DNA of 64,000 nt from Carex sylvatica. Lineage: Eukaryota; Streptophyta; Magnoliopsida; Poales; Cyperaceae. Shown one piece after another: positions 25,243 through 40,788 of the stretch; positions within the stretch are counted from its first letter, which is position 1; each line of letters starts with the position of its first letter. Location: NCBI GenBank assembly GCA_964058845.1, contig CAXKVR010000204.1, forward strand, positions 124,001-188,000, written 5' to 3'. The notes under the pieces are model-generated. The model did no database searches, had not been told where the DNA came from, and saw only the letters and a program-made list of their open reading frames with translations. The translations under genes were made by a program, and so were the position numbers.

Positions 25243-26827
25243 ATGGATAGTTATGATCTCAGAGTTGGTCTCCAGATCAAAAAAGATGCACCAGTACCTT
25301 TAGTTTCTCCACAAAATCCAAATCCAGTTGAAACTATTTACTTATCCAATATAGATCAACAACTTGCATTTCCTGTTGAGACCTTATTCTTCTTCAAGGA
25401 AAATAAGGATGTCAATAACAAAACATTGCATATAGCTGACACAGTAAAGAAAGCATTTTCAGAAAAATTACTGGTACCATATTACTTCTTGGCGGGAAGG
25501 ATCAATTTTAACCTTCTTCAACAGAGACTAGAACTGGTATGTAACAATGCCGGTATTCTGTTTGTTGGTGCAAGCTCTGATCTCAGACTGGATGAACTGG
25601 GAGATCTCTCTGCACCAAATCCTTCATTCCGTGATCTGATTTTTGAACTGGAAGGCTTTCACAGTCTTGCTGATACACCGGTTTTCACAGCTCAGGTTGC
25701 TTTTTTTATTGTTACATGATAAATGTCATGCTTGTTTGTTGCTTTATTATTCTATTTTTAAATTAGTTTTATTGTTGTTGCTGGTACTATTATTAGTTAT
25801 TTAGTGTTTCGGAGGAGACTTTGTTGCAGTGTAATTGTAATCAAGGAAGAGCCTTTTTTTCATTTTGCAAATTTGTAGCTTAATCATTAGTAAAATTCAT
25901 TGATGAACCCAATTTTATTTTGTTTTTCATGTGGTGAAGGTAACAAGATTCAAATGTGGTGGCTTCTCAATTGGTTTCGTTACAAACCACAGCATATTGG
26001 ATGGCCGATCTGCAGCCGAGATGTTTCAGAACCTCGCAGCCATTTGTCGAGGAGATGAAACAGCCCCAGACAATTATGTGCTAAACACCGATAGATCTTG
26101 CATAAAAGCAAGAAACCCCCTCCAAATAAAGTTTGACCATACGGAGTACACTAAACAAACCTTTTCTAACTTCACCACTCCAACCAGCCAAACCACAGTC
26201 ACACCATCTCTTTCTAACCTAAATGATGCCCCACAGTTTAAACTTGTGTCACTAAATTCAAATTTTATTTCTATGCTAAAAGAGAAGGCAACGGTCAAGT
26301 GCTCAAGTTTTGAGGCAGTGGTGGCACATCTATGGAAATCTAGAGCAAGAGCATATTATGATGACCCGACTAAGGTTTCATCTGTTTTATTTGCAGTTGA
26401 CATAAGGGGTAAAATGGTACCACCTTTGCCTGACAGCTTTGTCGGTAATGCCGTAATCACGGCTTCAGCAAGTGCAGTTGTAGAGGACATGCTTGTAAAA
26501 CCATTTTCATTTTGTGTGGAAATGGTAAAAGAGGGTATTCAAAGGGTCTCAAATGAATATGTGAGATCAGCCATAGATTGGTGGGAGATGCATAGAGGGG
26601 TGCCATCTATCATAGATGGGAATTTTTTTGTGAGTGCATGGTGGAAGTTGCCTTTCCATGAGCTGGATTTTGGGTTGGGTAGGCCTGTGTATGCGGGCCC
26701 ACTTGTCACTAGCATGCATGAATTTGTGTTGCTTTTGCCAGGGAAGAATGGGGATGGAATTAATGTGTGGGTTGCTTTGGAGAGAGAAAAGATGAATATG
26801 TTCTTGAGCTATGTATTTGAGGTGTAA
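25243..26827 (+). CDS. BAHD acyltransferase
   Basis: Exons 25243-25695 and 25940-26827 give 446 aa, the normal BAHD length. The single intron falls after a Gln codon and before VTRFKCGGF, a conserved BAHD intron site. The catalytic HxxxD is HSILD (residues 168-172). The structural DFGWG motif reads DFGLG (394-398), a Trp to Leu change, followed by the usual GRPVYAGP. N-terminal IYLSNIDQQLAFPVETLFFF resembles the branch that includes hydroxycinnamoyl/feruloyl transferases acting on omega-hydroxy fatty acids and related lipids, but I cannot assign the clade with certainty. BAHD enzymes move acyl groups from CoA thioesters to hydroxyls or amines in the cytosol. The start codon is the first in-frame ATG and the only one giving the family N-terminus. 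Confidence 0.95.
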
Positions 26828-29725
26828 AGAAATATGAATATATGGAAAAGGTAACAAAGAGAGTAATTAAGAGGATAATTACTTGTACTGATTTTAAGTA
26901 TATTTGAGCTGTCTAATGAATATTTAATTAAATATTGTTTGGATTTGTCGTCGAATCATGCTACATTTAGCTCTTTATTATTTTATTTTACCTTCCATGA
27001 AATTATAAGATTAAGGTAATTGGCGAATTTTTATTTTGTGAAGTGTTATTTTGAGAAAAGTTATATTATTATATGGTGATTTGAAATTAAGAATCAAAAA
27101 CAGAAAACATAATCGATATAAATAAATTAACGGAATAAAACATGACCATCTTTCAGGTATTCTCGAAGTGTCGGAGGTAATCCATTTAAGTTGTATTATA
27201 AAGCTAAATAACAAGGAGAACTCAAACAGCCATCGTAAGTACAACTTTAAATTTCATTTATAATTCAAAATTTAAAAGTATAAATATAACCAAAACTCTT
27301 ATTTTAATGAGCCATCATAACCACAACTCAATTTTTCAGTGATAAATATCCATTCTTATATTAAGCATATAGATGTCCTTATCTGCCAACTGTTGTGATT
27401 AAAAAGTAAAATTTCAGATTGAATATTAGTCATCCAATTAAACAGTCTGCATTTTATTATTTAATACATCTTTTTTATATTTTTCTACATGTAGAAGTCT
27501 AAATTTATTTAAACAGGTGTTCGACATGTAGATGTCATAATTTCTCAACTTTTTCAAAAACCTTCCTAAACTCCAATTATTTGATTGTCGATAGTCAATA
27601 TTTTCATTTAGTCCATAATAGCAATAAAATTACAGGCGAGATCAAAAGATTTATAATTAACAAACTAGTATCGTGTATGTGCGTTGGAACGCGAACATAT
27701 TATAAGATTGAATAGAATATAAATAGACCTTTTTATTGACATTCACATGAACAAAATATTATAAACAGATAGTTTTTCAACATTGTCTGAATAAATTACC
27801 AGTAAAAGCACACTAATTACCCAGATTCGAATACCTCATGTCAAGAGATTCACTCAAAGTCGCAAATCCTCCTAAATTAATTCCGAAAGTAACAACTAAA
27901 ATCAAAATAATTTAGAAAACATCAATACAAAAATAAGAAGCTTAAATTTATTATAAATTACAAAAAAAAAAAGCTTGCAATTTGAACAAGATTAGAAACC
28001 TTAATCCGCCAAACAAATCGAAGATGGCGAAAAGACTCTGTCAATTTCAAACTTGCTTTGGGGACTAAATGATACAACGGATGCCGGCAATAAAATTCAT
28101 TTCTCAAGATTTTATAGATGCTTTGTTTGTAAAATTGTAGCAATTTGAATTTCATATAATTTAAGTTTCATGAAAAGTCATTAATTATGGATCATTGGAA
28201 GCTCAGAACCATTTTACAAATAACAAACACAAAATATTTATATATGTACAAAATGCATACATTATAGATCGTATTTCAACTATCGGATTCCAAACTTAGA
28301 AATAATGTTTAATATCATAAAAATAATTTGAATTTAATATATCAGTACTAAATTCCAACACAATAATATATTTTAAATACCTGTTTTTTTGGAACTGTAT
28401 TGAACTCACCTATCAGAAAGGTTGTCTTTTATTTGTGAAGATATTTTTTAATCATAAAGGTTATAGAAACTTATAATTATAGTCCGCGTTAATTAAAGAG
28501 TTCAATGATCTCATGTTGGTGCATGACCTAATTGCAAATCAGAACTAGTTAAAATTTAGGAGATGATGTAAACAGTTCAAAAGAGGTAAGAGTAAGCATT
28601 TATAGCATAGTCTTTTTCAAAAACATTTATAGCATAGTGATTTTGGATTTTATTAAAGTGCCAAATTTTCAATTTGGCAGATGTATTGGAACACAAGCAA
28701 TCATATTAGTTTGGCAAGAATTATTTTTAAATTCTTTGCTTAAATTATTTTTCTTTGAATTTACGTTTTCTTAATCCATCCTTACAAATCAAAATAAAAA
28801 AAGTACAAAAAAAAAAAAGCTTTCCACATCCTGCATCACGTCAATAGCATGAATTCATTTTTGGTACCAAAATTCAACTTTGGATCAAACTTGGGCCGTT
28901 GGATTATGGAATCCAGAAAGATATAAAAGAAAAAAAAAAAAAAAAAGGAGAGGTACTAAACAAAAACGGGTCGAGGTCACCAGCTAATCGTGCCGCCTTT
29001 ACACGTGTGAGAAAATTGAGAAATGAACACACATTAATAATAAAAAATATACCAATTTTAATACAACAATACAATAATAAATTGATATTATAAAATAATA
29101 AATTATAATATTTTATTATAATAAAAAATATCATACAAAATTAATATACGGATTAAATGTCTTTTAACTTATTTTCTATTAAATATTGAATTTTAAATAT
29201 ATTTGTTATATTATTCTCGTTTCAATCTATTTTATTATCATTTATGAATATTATTGCATAATTATTCTTTCATTAGTATATTATTTTTATGAAAATATGT
29301 TATTTTTTATAAAAAAATTTAATTTTCTTATAATATATTTTCGTAGCAACGTAGATAGTAACGCATAGGCTACGATATTAGTAAACTATTAAGTAGCGCA
29401 TTTTAAGTGATAGATGAACTCAAGAGTGAAAATGCCAAAACCATTGCTAGCAAGTTCGGATCCTCTAAGGTAACTCAAACTTGAGTTTAGACCCAGATCA
29501 TCCAGTTAGAATTCAGACGAATTCGACAAAAATTAAAATTCACGCAACCCTTTAATATTGGTGCGGAGTTCGATTGAACGCTCCATATCTAAACTCAAAG
29601 TTTGAGATACCTCAGCAGATCTGAATTTAACCTCTTATTAGTTATTACAAAGACCTGCATTACCAGTTAAAAGTCATAACTCATCAGCTCAGGAGTAGAA
29701 CTAGGGTGTTCTTAAGCTCATCAAA

Positions 29726-30074
29726 TACTTTGGTGAGTTTAACTTCAAAACCTATCAAATCGGTATCAAATGACGAATTCAAACCGTTGGAATCCACCTA
29801 CCTTACGAGTGATGCGTCTACATGTAAAAATTTTAAACATTCAAATTAATTTAGTATAATGTCAATCGGTCAAAATTAGAAGGTTAATAAATTAATTTTA
29901 GTGCATTTATTTTTTGAATGTTTTTTGACCGCTTGGCATTGTATTATATTAATCCAAATATTTGAAATTTTCACATGTAGATGCATTACTCGTAAAATAG
30001 ACAGATTTTAACGATTTGAATTTATCATTTTAAACCAATTTAATAGATTTTGAAGTTAAGTTCACCAGCGAGTA
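29726..30074. mobile_element. Foldback MITE (ACTTCAAAAYCTAT arms)
   Basis: About 130-base imperfect arms: left tttggtgagtttaacttcaa pairs with right gaagttaagttcaccagcga, and inner blocks gtctacatgt/acatgtagatgc pair. It is related in layout and in its gatgcatcac/ttacgagt blocks to the element at 62122-62590. No target duplication was recognised. Confidence 0.65.
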
Positions 30075-30463
30075 CTAATAAGTAATGTCACAAAGGTGAC
30101 TTTTATGCTACGTCATGCAATTAAGAAAAAAAATCACAATACATAACGTCACAATTGCATAATCAATATTTTTTTTTTACGTAAAGGTGACAAGACGTGA
30201 CAAGATGGTCTTTTGCAATTTTAGAGTAATATTGTGTGACTAATACAATGTCCAAATTGATAGTTAAACAACTTCAAATACTATCTAATATTTGTAAAAA
30301 TAATTATTATACATTTTTTTTAAAATACAAATATTTTACGCAAAAAAAAAATCTACAATGGTGATTTAAACCAAATTACACGCATAATAGATGTTTTATT
30401 AATTCTGGACTGGCAGTTTTGCTCATAAATAAATCAAATTAAAACTTTTACAAATTATTATTA

Positions 30464-31456
30464 GAGTAATTTCGAAAAAATCATCAATTTTTATGCAAAC
30501 AAAAGCGGTAGCCTGATAATTGTATCTCAAACAAAATCTCTGAGCGCATCCCCTAAGTAGTTTAACAGAAAAAACTTTCAATGTTATCTAACTTTCATTT
30601 TCAGCGTTAATATCCAAACATTTAAAGTTATGTTTATAATATTTTACAATGCTACTCATAAGCATTTAAACCTCTATCTGCAAGCATTAAAATTCTAAAT
30701 CTGTATAGTTTAAATTCCTAACTATTTTTGTTTTCAAAGCAAAAACGGAAAGATTAATTTCACCAACTTTTCTTTATTTTTTCTCTGATCATTCTCATTC
30801 ATTTTCTCTCTGTTTACAAGCATATAAACCTCATGTACAAGCATATAAACCTCACTAATAACACTTTAAATATCTAAAATAAAACATATAAACCTCATGT
30901 ACAAAGAATTTAAATTTAAACAATAACACTTCAAATCATATAAATCTCAACAATAATACTGCATTTACAAAGCATATAAACCTCATGTACAAAGCTTTGA
31001 AAATTATAATGGTTGTAGACTGAGATTTAAAAACTTGAAAATTGAAAGTGCTCATGAGTTTTACTTTAAAATTACTCAAAAGTATTTCTTCATGGATCTT
31101 ATTTGAAAGATAAAATCGAATAGAAAACGTTCGTATTTTTATATTCGTAAAATTCATCACGGATCGTTGGAAAAATAAATTATAATTATCAAATAAAAAA
31201 AGAGTGAGTGAAAATAATCATTTCTTTTTTGACTTGAAGACAAAAGTAGTTGAGAGTTAAAATTATCTATAAATTCTTTCAGACAGAAGTTTATATGCTT
31301 GCGAGTAATATTTTAAAATGTTATAAACATAGCTTTAAATATTTGGATATTAGCGCTGAAAATGAAAGTTAGACAATATTGAAAGATTTTTATGTTAAAC
31401 TACTTTGAGGACGCACTCAGATATGATAGCTTGGGGTACCAAAATATTTCTCTAAA
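30464..31456. mobile_element. Foldback element, about 990 bp, bracketed by a direct repeat
   Basis: Left arm blocks aagtagtttaacag, ttctaactttcattttcag-like and aacatttaaagttatgttta (30555-30640) are inverted near 31310-31410. The centre holds repeated gcatataaacctcatgtaca units (30820-30990). A 37-base direct repeat starting tttaaaccaaattacacg lies outside both arms, at 30365-30402 and 31457-31492. Confidence 0.65.
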
Positions 31457-32040
31457 TTTAAACCAAATTACACGATATTAGGTGTTTTATTTTAATTTTT
31501 GTTTATTTGAAGTTTTATTTGAATTATGAATAAACTGACTAAATCGTCAAACTCCGTTGGAAATGGTAAGTGAAAGAAAGCATGACCGTAATTTTGCCAT
31601 TATTGTAGCACAGTTTATCAAGAAAGCCCAACTACTACATGAAACTTATTTCAGCACACTGTAATATGGAAGGATTCGGAAGAACTAATAAGGCTAATTC
31701 CAGCAACCTATTGCTTGAGTTCATAAATCATAAGACGATTTCTTACCGTGTTTTGTGATAATACAATTAACATCCAATGCTCTATCCGGAGAAAGATTGT
31801 TTGAATTCAGATCCTCCCCGTTACCGTAATAGAGATCTTTTACGGTTAGTAGATCTGGACTGTTCTTTTTAACTTGGCACGAATCTCAAAGCCAAATAAT
31901 ACTGCTCCCTATGCTAGTTCGAATCTCAAAACGGCTGGCAGTTAATTTCCAACTGTAAAGTGAGGAGAATCTTTTACAGCAGAGAATACTTTTCCAGATT
32001 GTATAGTAGGTATTATTCTCGTTTTCTTTTGGAGAGCAGC

Positions 32041-32223
32041 TTGGGTTGGATGGCCATTGAATCTAAAGTAGTTCCAATGAATTCGCTCACTATCCGATTT
32101 GCTTTAGAATTCGTGCTAAACTTCTGCATATATTTTAAATTCCGTGCGCACGAATCCTAAAACAAATCTGATGGTGAATGAATCTATTAAAACCACTTTG
32201 AGTTCAATGGCCATCGGACCCAA
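32041..32223. mobile_element. Foldback MITE in the OPR-like promoter region
   Basis: Left ttgggttggatggccattga and right tcaatggccatcggacccaa are inverted copies; pairing extends about 33 bases with few mismatches. The right end lies 160 bases before the OPR-like start codon, so the element may sit within its promoter. No target duplication seen. Confidence 0.65.
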
Positions 32224-32269
32224 CTCATTCCCTTTCTTTTGAAAGAGATTTCGGCCCTAATTTATCCCA

Positions 32270-32288
32270 TTGGGCCAGATCGGCCCAA
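32270..32288. promoter_or_regulatory. Palindromic pair of TGGGCC site II elements
   Basis: The sequence ttgggccagatcggcccaa is a perfect inverted pair of TTGGGCC around a short spacer, 95 bases upstream of the OPR-like ATG. TGGGCC is a TCP-bound site II element in plant promoters. Function here is inferred. Confidence 0.5.
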
Positions 32289-32383
32289 TTGTGGCTTACC
32301 TTGAAAAAATAAGTCAACGAGTCAAACCTAAAGCTTTATCCCAGGCTTCCAGTTCATTCTGAGAAAAGTAAAATTCTTCACAA

Positions 32384-34708
<2,325 letters not shown>

Positions 34709-35232
34709 GATGTAAAAACTCAAGCTTGTGGTGTTGATTGTGTTGATGAAACTTCTAAGAATTAATCTGAGGTGAGTTTCTCTATTTTTGTTGTTCCTAC
34801 AAGAAGAGCACACAAAAAAGAAAAAGATAATGATATCAAGTTTTGCTCCCTAGTCCCTTGCCAGAAAGTTTTTTGCGATATTTTTCACTAGCATTCTTTC
34901 TTTATTTACAGTCTTGCTCTAAGAGAAACATGCAAAATGGTTATTCATCTCACACCCAGAAAAGAACTTGAATTTGTTAAAACTTTATTTAATCGACCAT
35001 GAATAAAAATCAGCACACCAAAAGTAAATAGATGTTACAATTGCATCTGAGAGAAAAAGAACCCCAAAAAATAGAAACCGAAGACATCCCATTCCCAGCC
35101 ATGCGCACACAAAGCAATCTTAGCAAAAACAAAAGGCAAAAAGCATCCCTCTTAAATAATGTGTAGAAATGATCAATCGATGTTATTAATAGTTCTTGCA
35201 GAAATATTTAACCCATGACGCTGCTATATGAG
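34709..35232. other. Convergent intergenic spacer
   Basis: 524 bases between the stop codons of the OPR-like gene (+) and the laccase gene (-). It should hold both 3' untranslated regions. No repeat or additional gene is seen. Confidence 0.6.
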
Positions 35233-37683
35233 TTAGCATTTGGGAAGATCCAACGGCGGAGGTGGCAATTTTTGGTTGCGCAATGCTCCATCCTCCACAA
35301 TCCATGCCATAGACAATCCCCAGCTGAGGTGGACGTCCAAGTGGCAGTGCATAAGCCATACACCTGTGTTTATGGATCAAACCAGTCAGCGGGTTGGTAT
35401 AATTAAAAAATGGTTATGTAAATTTATGGGCTTTGATTAATTGACGAGGAAATTAAATTCGGCCTTTTATATTGATATATATAATTCACTTTACCTTCCT
35501 TGTCTTTGTCCTTTGTTTTTTTGTAACACTGATTATTTCATCTCGCATAATCAGCTTATTCAAATATTAACATAACATATATGTGGAAATATGTTTAGGA
35601 CTGCTTGATTTAATTAATTTACCAATGGAAAAAGAACATAGTATATTATGTGTATAACTTACCGGGATTATCAGCTAGCCAGCGGATGGCGACCCAGCCA
35701 CCGGCTGGCACACTTACAGTGTTCCTCTCATTCGGATCAATCAAATTAAACTGTGCCGGGTCCGTGTTTGGGTTAAAGTTGCCAAAACCTTGTCCAACCA
35801 CATAAAAGTTGTGCCCATGGAGGTGCAACGGGTGGCTCTCGGCTCCTTGAATGCTTGTATCCTGCATCACAAGCTCCACACTCGTGTTGAACCCGAGTTT
35901 GACAACCTTTGTCCCGTGGTTTACAAATGTATTATTCGGTGGGGTCCCGGTGTAGTTAAATGGAATTAATGGTACGCCAGGAAAATTGGCAGTAAATACT
36001 CCCTTCAAAAACCGATAATAGTGTGCTTCCAACATGGCTATGGAAGGCCTGACAAAAGATACATTGTTGATCGATGCGGCAAACTTTGTTCCATTAGGTC
36101 CTTGACATGTTGCGTTCTTCGGACACGGGCTCGTGCCAAGACCGACAGTGAAGAAGAAGCGGCGATCAATTTTCATTGGAACACGTGCCGGATAGCTGAG
36201 GCTGGCTAGACTGCGTAGCCTCGAATTGAAATTTGTGGCTGTTGTAGTGTCATTAAAAGGCGGTAAAGTTGGTTTGATTGCCGGTAAGATTTTAGCAGTG
36301 TACTTTAGGATACCAGCCACAGTTGTGTTGTCAAATGTACCTGCTGTAGTTGTGTATGGACTTGCTGCCATAAAAAATGAGGATTTTGGGGTTGTTTGAT
36401 ATGTAGAAAGGAGAACGTTGATGGTTTGCCCGGGAGAAATGAGTAGGGTATTTGTAGAAATTTGTTTGACATAATTCGCATCAGTTTCAACTACTGTAAG
36501 AGAATGGTTTGCAATTGAGAAAAAGAGCTCGGTATTGAGTGCAGCGTTGATCAGTCGGAGAAGGTAGGTCCTACTAGGCTTCACAGTTAGCTTGAATGTG
36601 TCTAAATTTTTTACAGGAAAACAATATATAATTAATATTTCTTATAATTTTAAATGGTTTTTAATTTCTAAGAAAAGTAAACTCCAGTATATAAGTAAAC
36701 TAAATGGATAGCAAATGAACTGCATGTACCTTTTGCAGAGCAGTTGTAAAGTGGGCCTGGCAGCCCGTTAATCGTGTACGCATCCGAGATATTCGGACCT
36801 CCACCGGTCTGAAGAGCCTGCTGGATCACAGCCTCAGGATCCGAATTGAACCACTCTCCTGCAATCAAATGAACAATAAAATTTTTGTAAAGATTTGAGC
36901 ATATAACAAATTAACTATGATATCCTGATGAAAGCACTCTTACCGAACATGATCGGCACTTCCTTATACGGTTGCAGGAATGGATAAGCAACGCCTTCCT
37001 TCGGGAGAATGATGAGTGGTCCATAAAGGTGAACTCTCAGCCATGACAAGTGTGCATGCCACCACAATGTGCCTCTTTGACCTGTGATGGTAAAGTTGTA
37101 GACGTAGCTCTGGCTTGCTTGGATCGGGCATTGGGTCACGTAGGCTGGTCCGTCGGCCCATTGGCTTTGCAACTGCCGTATTCCATGCCTGGTATAAAAA
37201 CATGTTTCATTTTTTATTTTATTTTTCAGAAATGATCATGAATAAATCAACATTTGCTACAAGGAGTATAGTTAATATATATCCATACATACCAATGGAA
37301 TGTTACGTTACGGTTTAGGTGGTTGATTACACGTACAATGAGCTGGTCACCTTCTCTTGTAACGATTTTTGGCCCCGGAAATTGCCCGTTAACTGTTGGA
37401 ATGCTCCTTGTCTTGCAGAGTCTTGTGACATTTTGTAACCGCACCTATAAAACATGACAAAGATAAAAGACAGAAATTTACTCAAAATATAAAATAGTTA
37501 TTATATATAGCTAGAAGGCAATTAAATCACAAATATAATGCATGAACATAATTGACATACATCAAATTTGTAGTGCCTTGTTACACCGGCTGAGTGCACC
37601 ACAGGCAATGCAAGTACAAGAAATGCAAATGTGTAAAACAGAACATGAGACATGAGGTGTGAATTGCAGAGGGAACCCTCCAT
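35233..37683 (-). CDS. Laccase (multicopper oxidase)
   Basis: Six exons on the minus strand: 37561-37683, 37293-37444, 36944-37188, 36730-36858, 35663-36601, 35233-35363, giving 572 aa. The N-terminus is a hydrophobic signal peptide (about residues 11-31), so the enzyme is secreted. All four copper signatures are present: HWHG (91-94, Trp codon split by intron 2), WWHAH (134-138), [10 protein letters not shown] and HCHLDVH (535-541). Leu at Cys536+10 is the non-coordinating type-1 axial residue of typical plant laccases. Many Asn-X-Ser/Thr sites suit an apoplastic glycoprotein. Five introns in conserved phases are standard for the family. Laccases oxidise monolignols or flavonoids with O2; which applies here is not decidable from sequence alone. 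Confidence 0.96.
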
Positions 37684-37768
37684 TTTGAGATTAAAGTGTG
37701 TTTCGACTCTGTTTTTGGAGGCCAGATATGATATGAGACGAGTAATATGGGGGCCTCAAACTGGTTCT

Positions 37769-37775
37769 TATATAA
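37769..37775 (-). promoter_or_regulatory. TATA box of the laccase gene
   Basis: On the minus strand the sequence cttatataag lies about 86 bases upstream of the laccase ATG, giving a leader of roughly 55 bases. Motif and distance support only. Confidence 0.55.
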
Positions 37776-40225
37776 GGGAGCTATGCTTCAGTGCCTATGC
37801 TGCTAGGTTAGTCTGGAATTGTTGTTAGTTGGTGGGTTTTTTTTTTTATAAATTTAACAATTTTTAGGGCCCTTATCTGAGTTGGTCACTGGTCAAGTAG
37901 AACTTTAGAGTGCCACCAAAGTATGCTTGTTTGCCTTTCCGGCCAAAGATATTTGTATTTGTTGTATTTAATTAAAACGTGTAAAATCATTTTTTTTTTT
38001 GGTCCTTTATTGTGGTAATTTACAACAACTAATTTGGTTACCAAATAGGCGCATAGCTCATTTTTTTTTCATTTGGAACCAAAATATGGAGCACAATTAT
38101 TTGCATTAATAGCTGCCTACTGCACAACAAAAGGAATTTGTCAATTAACCCATAATTATCAACAAATTAGCAACCAAAATTAATCACTCTGGTATACACA
38201 CTTAGGTATTATAATTTGAGAAGGATATACTGACAACCAAGCTTGTCCTAGAGTAAGCTATTACTTCAAGATATCCAAGAGCTTGTTGTACTGTCTATCT
38301 CAAAAGTAAAATAAACACTTTGTAGCTTGTCAGCTTGTGTTAAAATTTAAATTCTGTGGATGACCAGTGACAGAAAAGGAAAAAAAGAAACAATTAAGGC
38401 TGAAGCAAAACATGATATATGCCATTATTAAATTTAGAATGCCTGATTAAAATTTAAATGTTTAAATGGACATATTTTATAAGAGGAGGGAATTTTTATT
38501 CAACACAAAACTGGTTTCTGTCAAATGGCTCTATATTATATGAATAGGAGGGTGGTTATGCAAAATTCAGATGTCTATTGACCATTGGTTTATCTTTTGC
38601 TTAGAACTTGTGCGATTGTTATGGTTTTTGTAATGATGGAGATTCTCCCACGAAATTTACCTACTATGGGCAGTAGACGTCTGTTACATTATATATATTA
38701 TTTCATACTTAGCAAACAAGGGAAAGCACATTATTTTACTAAAAATATATATAGAAGCTCTTTTACATTGTGTCATAGTCTTCACATGACTCGTTTGTTA
38801 GTAAAAAAAATATTGTCAGTGGCAGTCTTATCAGGAGAGAGTGCTATCTCCCTCCTATTTGTGTTAAAAAATTCTGAATACATATGTTTCTTGGTCCTTT
38901 TGCAAAATTGATTGTTTATTGCTTCTCTAACAGAAAGTTCCACTACAATTTCATCGTTTATTGTTAGAATTTCAAAGTAGATATCAGAAATAAGATACAA
39001 AATTCTATGAGGAAAATTTTTATGAGGAAGTTTAATTGTATTTTTTGACTTTATATTTATATAGAGTATAAATGAGAGACAATAGTTTGATAGTATCCGT
39101 TTAGAACAGAGACAAACTAGGAGTCCCTGAATAATACAGAACATTTCGTTATGAACGATTGCCAACCGGAATAATTCTTCCGTACTGCAACGCATCATTA
39201 TCCGTCTGGTACCATTCAATACATTATGTACTGAACAGTTTGCTTCTGTACCAAACAAATAATTCCATAAATCAATAATCTCAAATATGTTATTTTACTT
39301 CTCTATTTGATATTATAATTTATAATCTTAATCTTCGTAAAGTCTTATTATTTCTCTTGGCTTTTCAAATTTTAATCTTGCAATTATAATACTTTTGAAC
39401 TTGCAAACTCACTCATACAATGAAATTGTTAAATACAATTATTGTATATTTTACAAATTAATCAAATAAAGTAATTAAAAATTATATAGAATAATAAAAA
39501 ATATATAATAAAATAAGAGACATACACAACAGTTGCTTTGTCTATCTGAGTCGACATGTATATGTAAATTGAAACTTTTTGTTACAATTACAAAAAGAGA
39601 AGGTGATGTCTTGGTTAAGGAGTTTGGCATGTATCCTAGACGCTTGAGTAGTACTTCTATTATTAAATTTTTAAATTGGTCACATCTCCATCTCTAATTC
39701 GATCTGAGATAGGTTAAAAAAATCTGAATCCAGAATCAATTTATTTAGCCATCAGGTAGGTTGGATTTCAAAGAAAAACATACCAGCACTTGAGTTGGCT
39801 TTGGGATTTTAGAGAGAGAGAAAAAAGAAAAAGAAAAAAAAGAAAGAAAAGGATATCTCTTTGTTTCCCTTGATTTTTTGACATGACGAAGACTTGATAA
39901 TTAGTTAAAAGAAACTGGGCTCATGTTTTCTAAGATTAAAACTAATTAAAATGTCAATTTAACCAACTTTATCCATGGTTTTTATATAGAGGAGTGCTAA
40001 TTAAGGCTAGAGTTTCAATCACTCTGTTTGTTAGAAATGTTGAACAAAGTTTTTTTTTTTAAGTTAGTGGCAGTAATCGACTAACGACTGTATTAAAGAA
40101 AAAAATATTTGTAAAAGGCTAGGAGTACCTGAGTTAACCTCACCTAGAACTAAAAGCCTATATAAATCTTAAATACAAAACAGCACACTAATTAAGGCAC
40201 TGTAGCTTGCGCAGACCCTGTTCTA

Positions 40226-40252
40226 CACTAAATCGCAGCAGATTTATTTCCC
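40226..40252. repeat. Solo end of the 5375/21211 MITE family
   Basis: The text aaatcgcagcagatttattt followed by ccc matches the right terminus of the foldback MITEs at 5375 and 21211. The other end is not present nearby. Confidence 0.5.
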
Positions 40253-40788
40253 ACTATCAGCATCCATTCCCTCCGTAGCAGCGGTATGCGCCCAGTTGGA
40301 CGGATAGGGTGTCGTCAAGCGATTATTTCAAAATAATTGGAAATAATCGGACGTAATTGAAAATAATTAGTTGATTATTTTAGAAAATTTGTGACAGTTT
40401 AATTACCGTCAACAACTAATTAGACGATTGATCTGCCTAAACAGACATTTCTTACAACACTGTAGCGAACTGTCCATTCCGGCCAGTCCGACCAATGACG
40501 ATTTGAATTTTATCCAATTAAGTACAAATCAGATTTTAATTAACCCGCCAAATAGATAATAATATTGGATTTTAAAAGTGATATATATCGGTTAAAACCT
40601 GAACCAGTTATATAATCCAATTGCATTATTTCTCATATTTTTTCGGAGTAGATCTAAATTATGTTTTGATTCGATATATAATTCTGAAAATAAATTATGC
40701 TTATACATTATTGAATTTATTTATCATTTTTTGAATGAATTATCTATTAAATTATTGCAGTGTTAGCTATAATGTGTTGTGTTGATTA

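Larger units (their letters stand above)
26828..32040. other. Intergenic, AT-rich, two larger foldbacks
   Basis: No supportable coding region is present. Short frames at 27011-27244 (-), 28904-29134 and 30936-31160 (-) are low-complexity. Foldback elements are listed at 29726-30074 and 30464-31456. A third copy of the gcacgaatctcaaag dispersed repeat lies at 31848-31930. Confidence 0.5.

Noticed and set aside
38782..39258. 158-codon open frame on the minus strand
   Set aside because: No recognisable domain, no splice partners, and AT-rich composition. Part of it might be an old LTR (tgttagaatttc start), but no paired LTR or primer site was visible.
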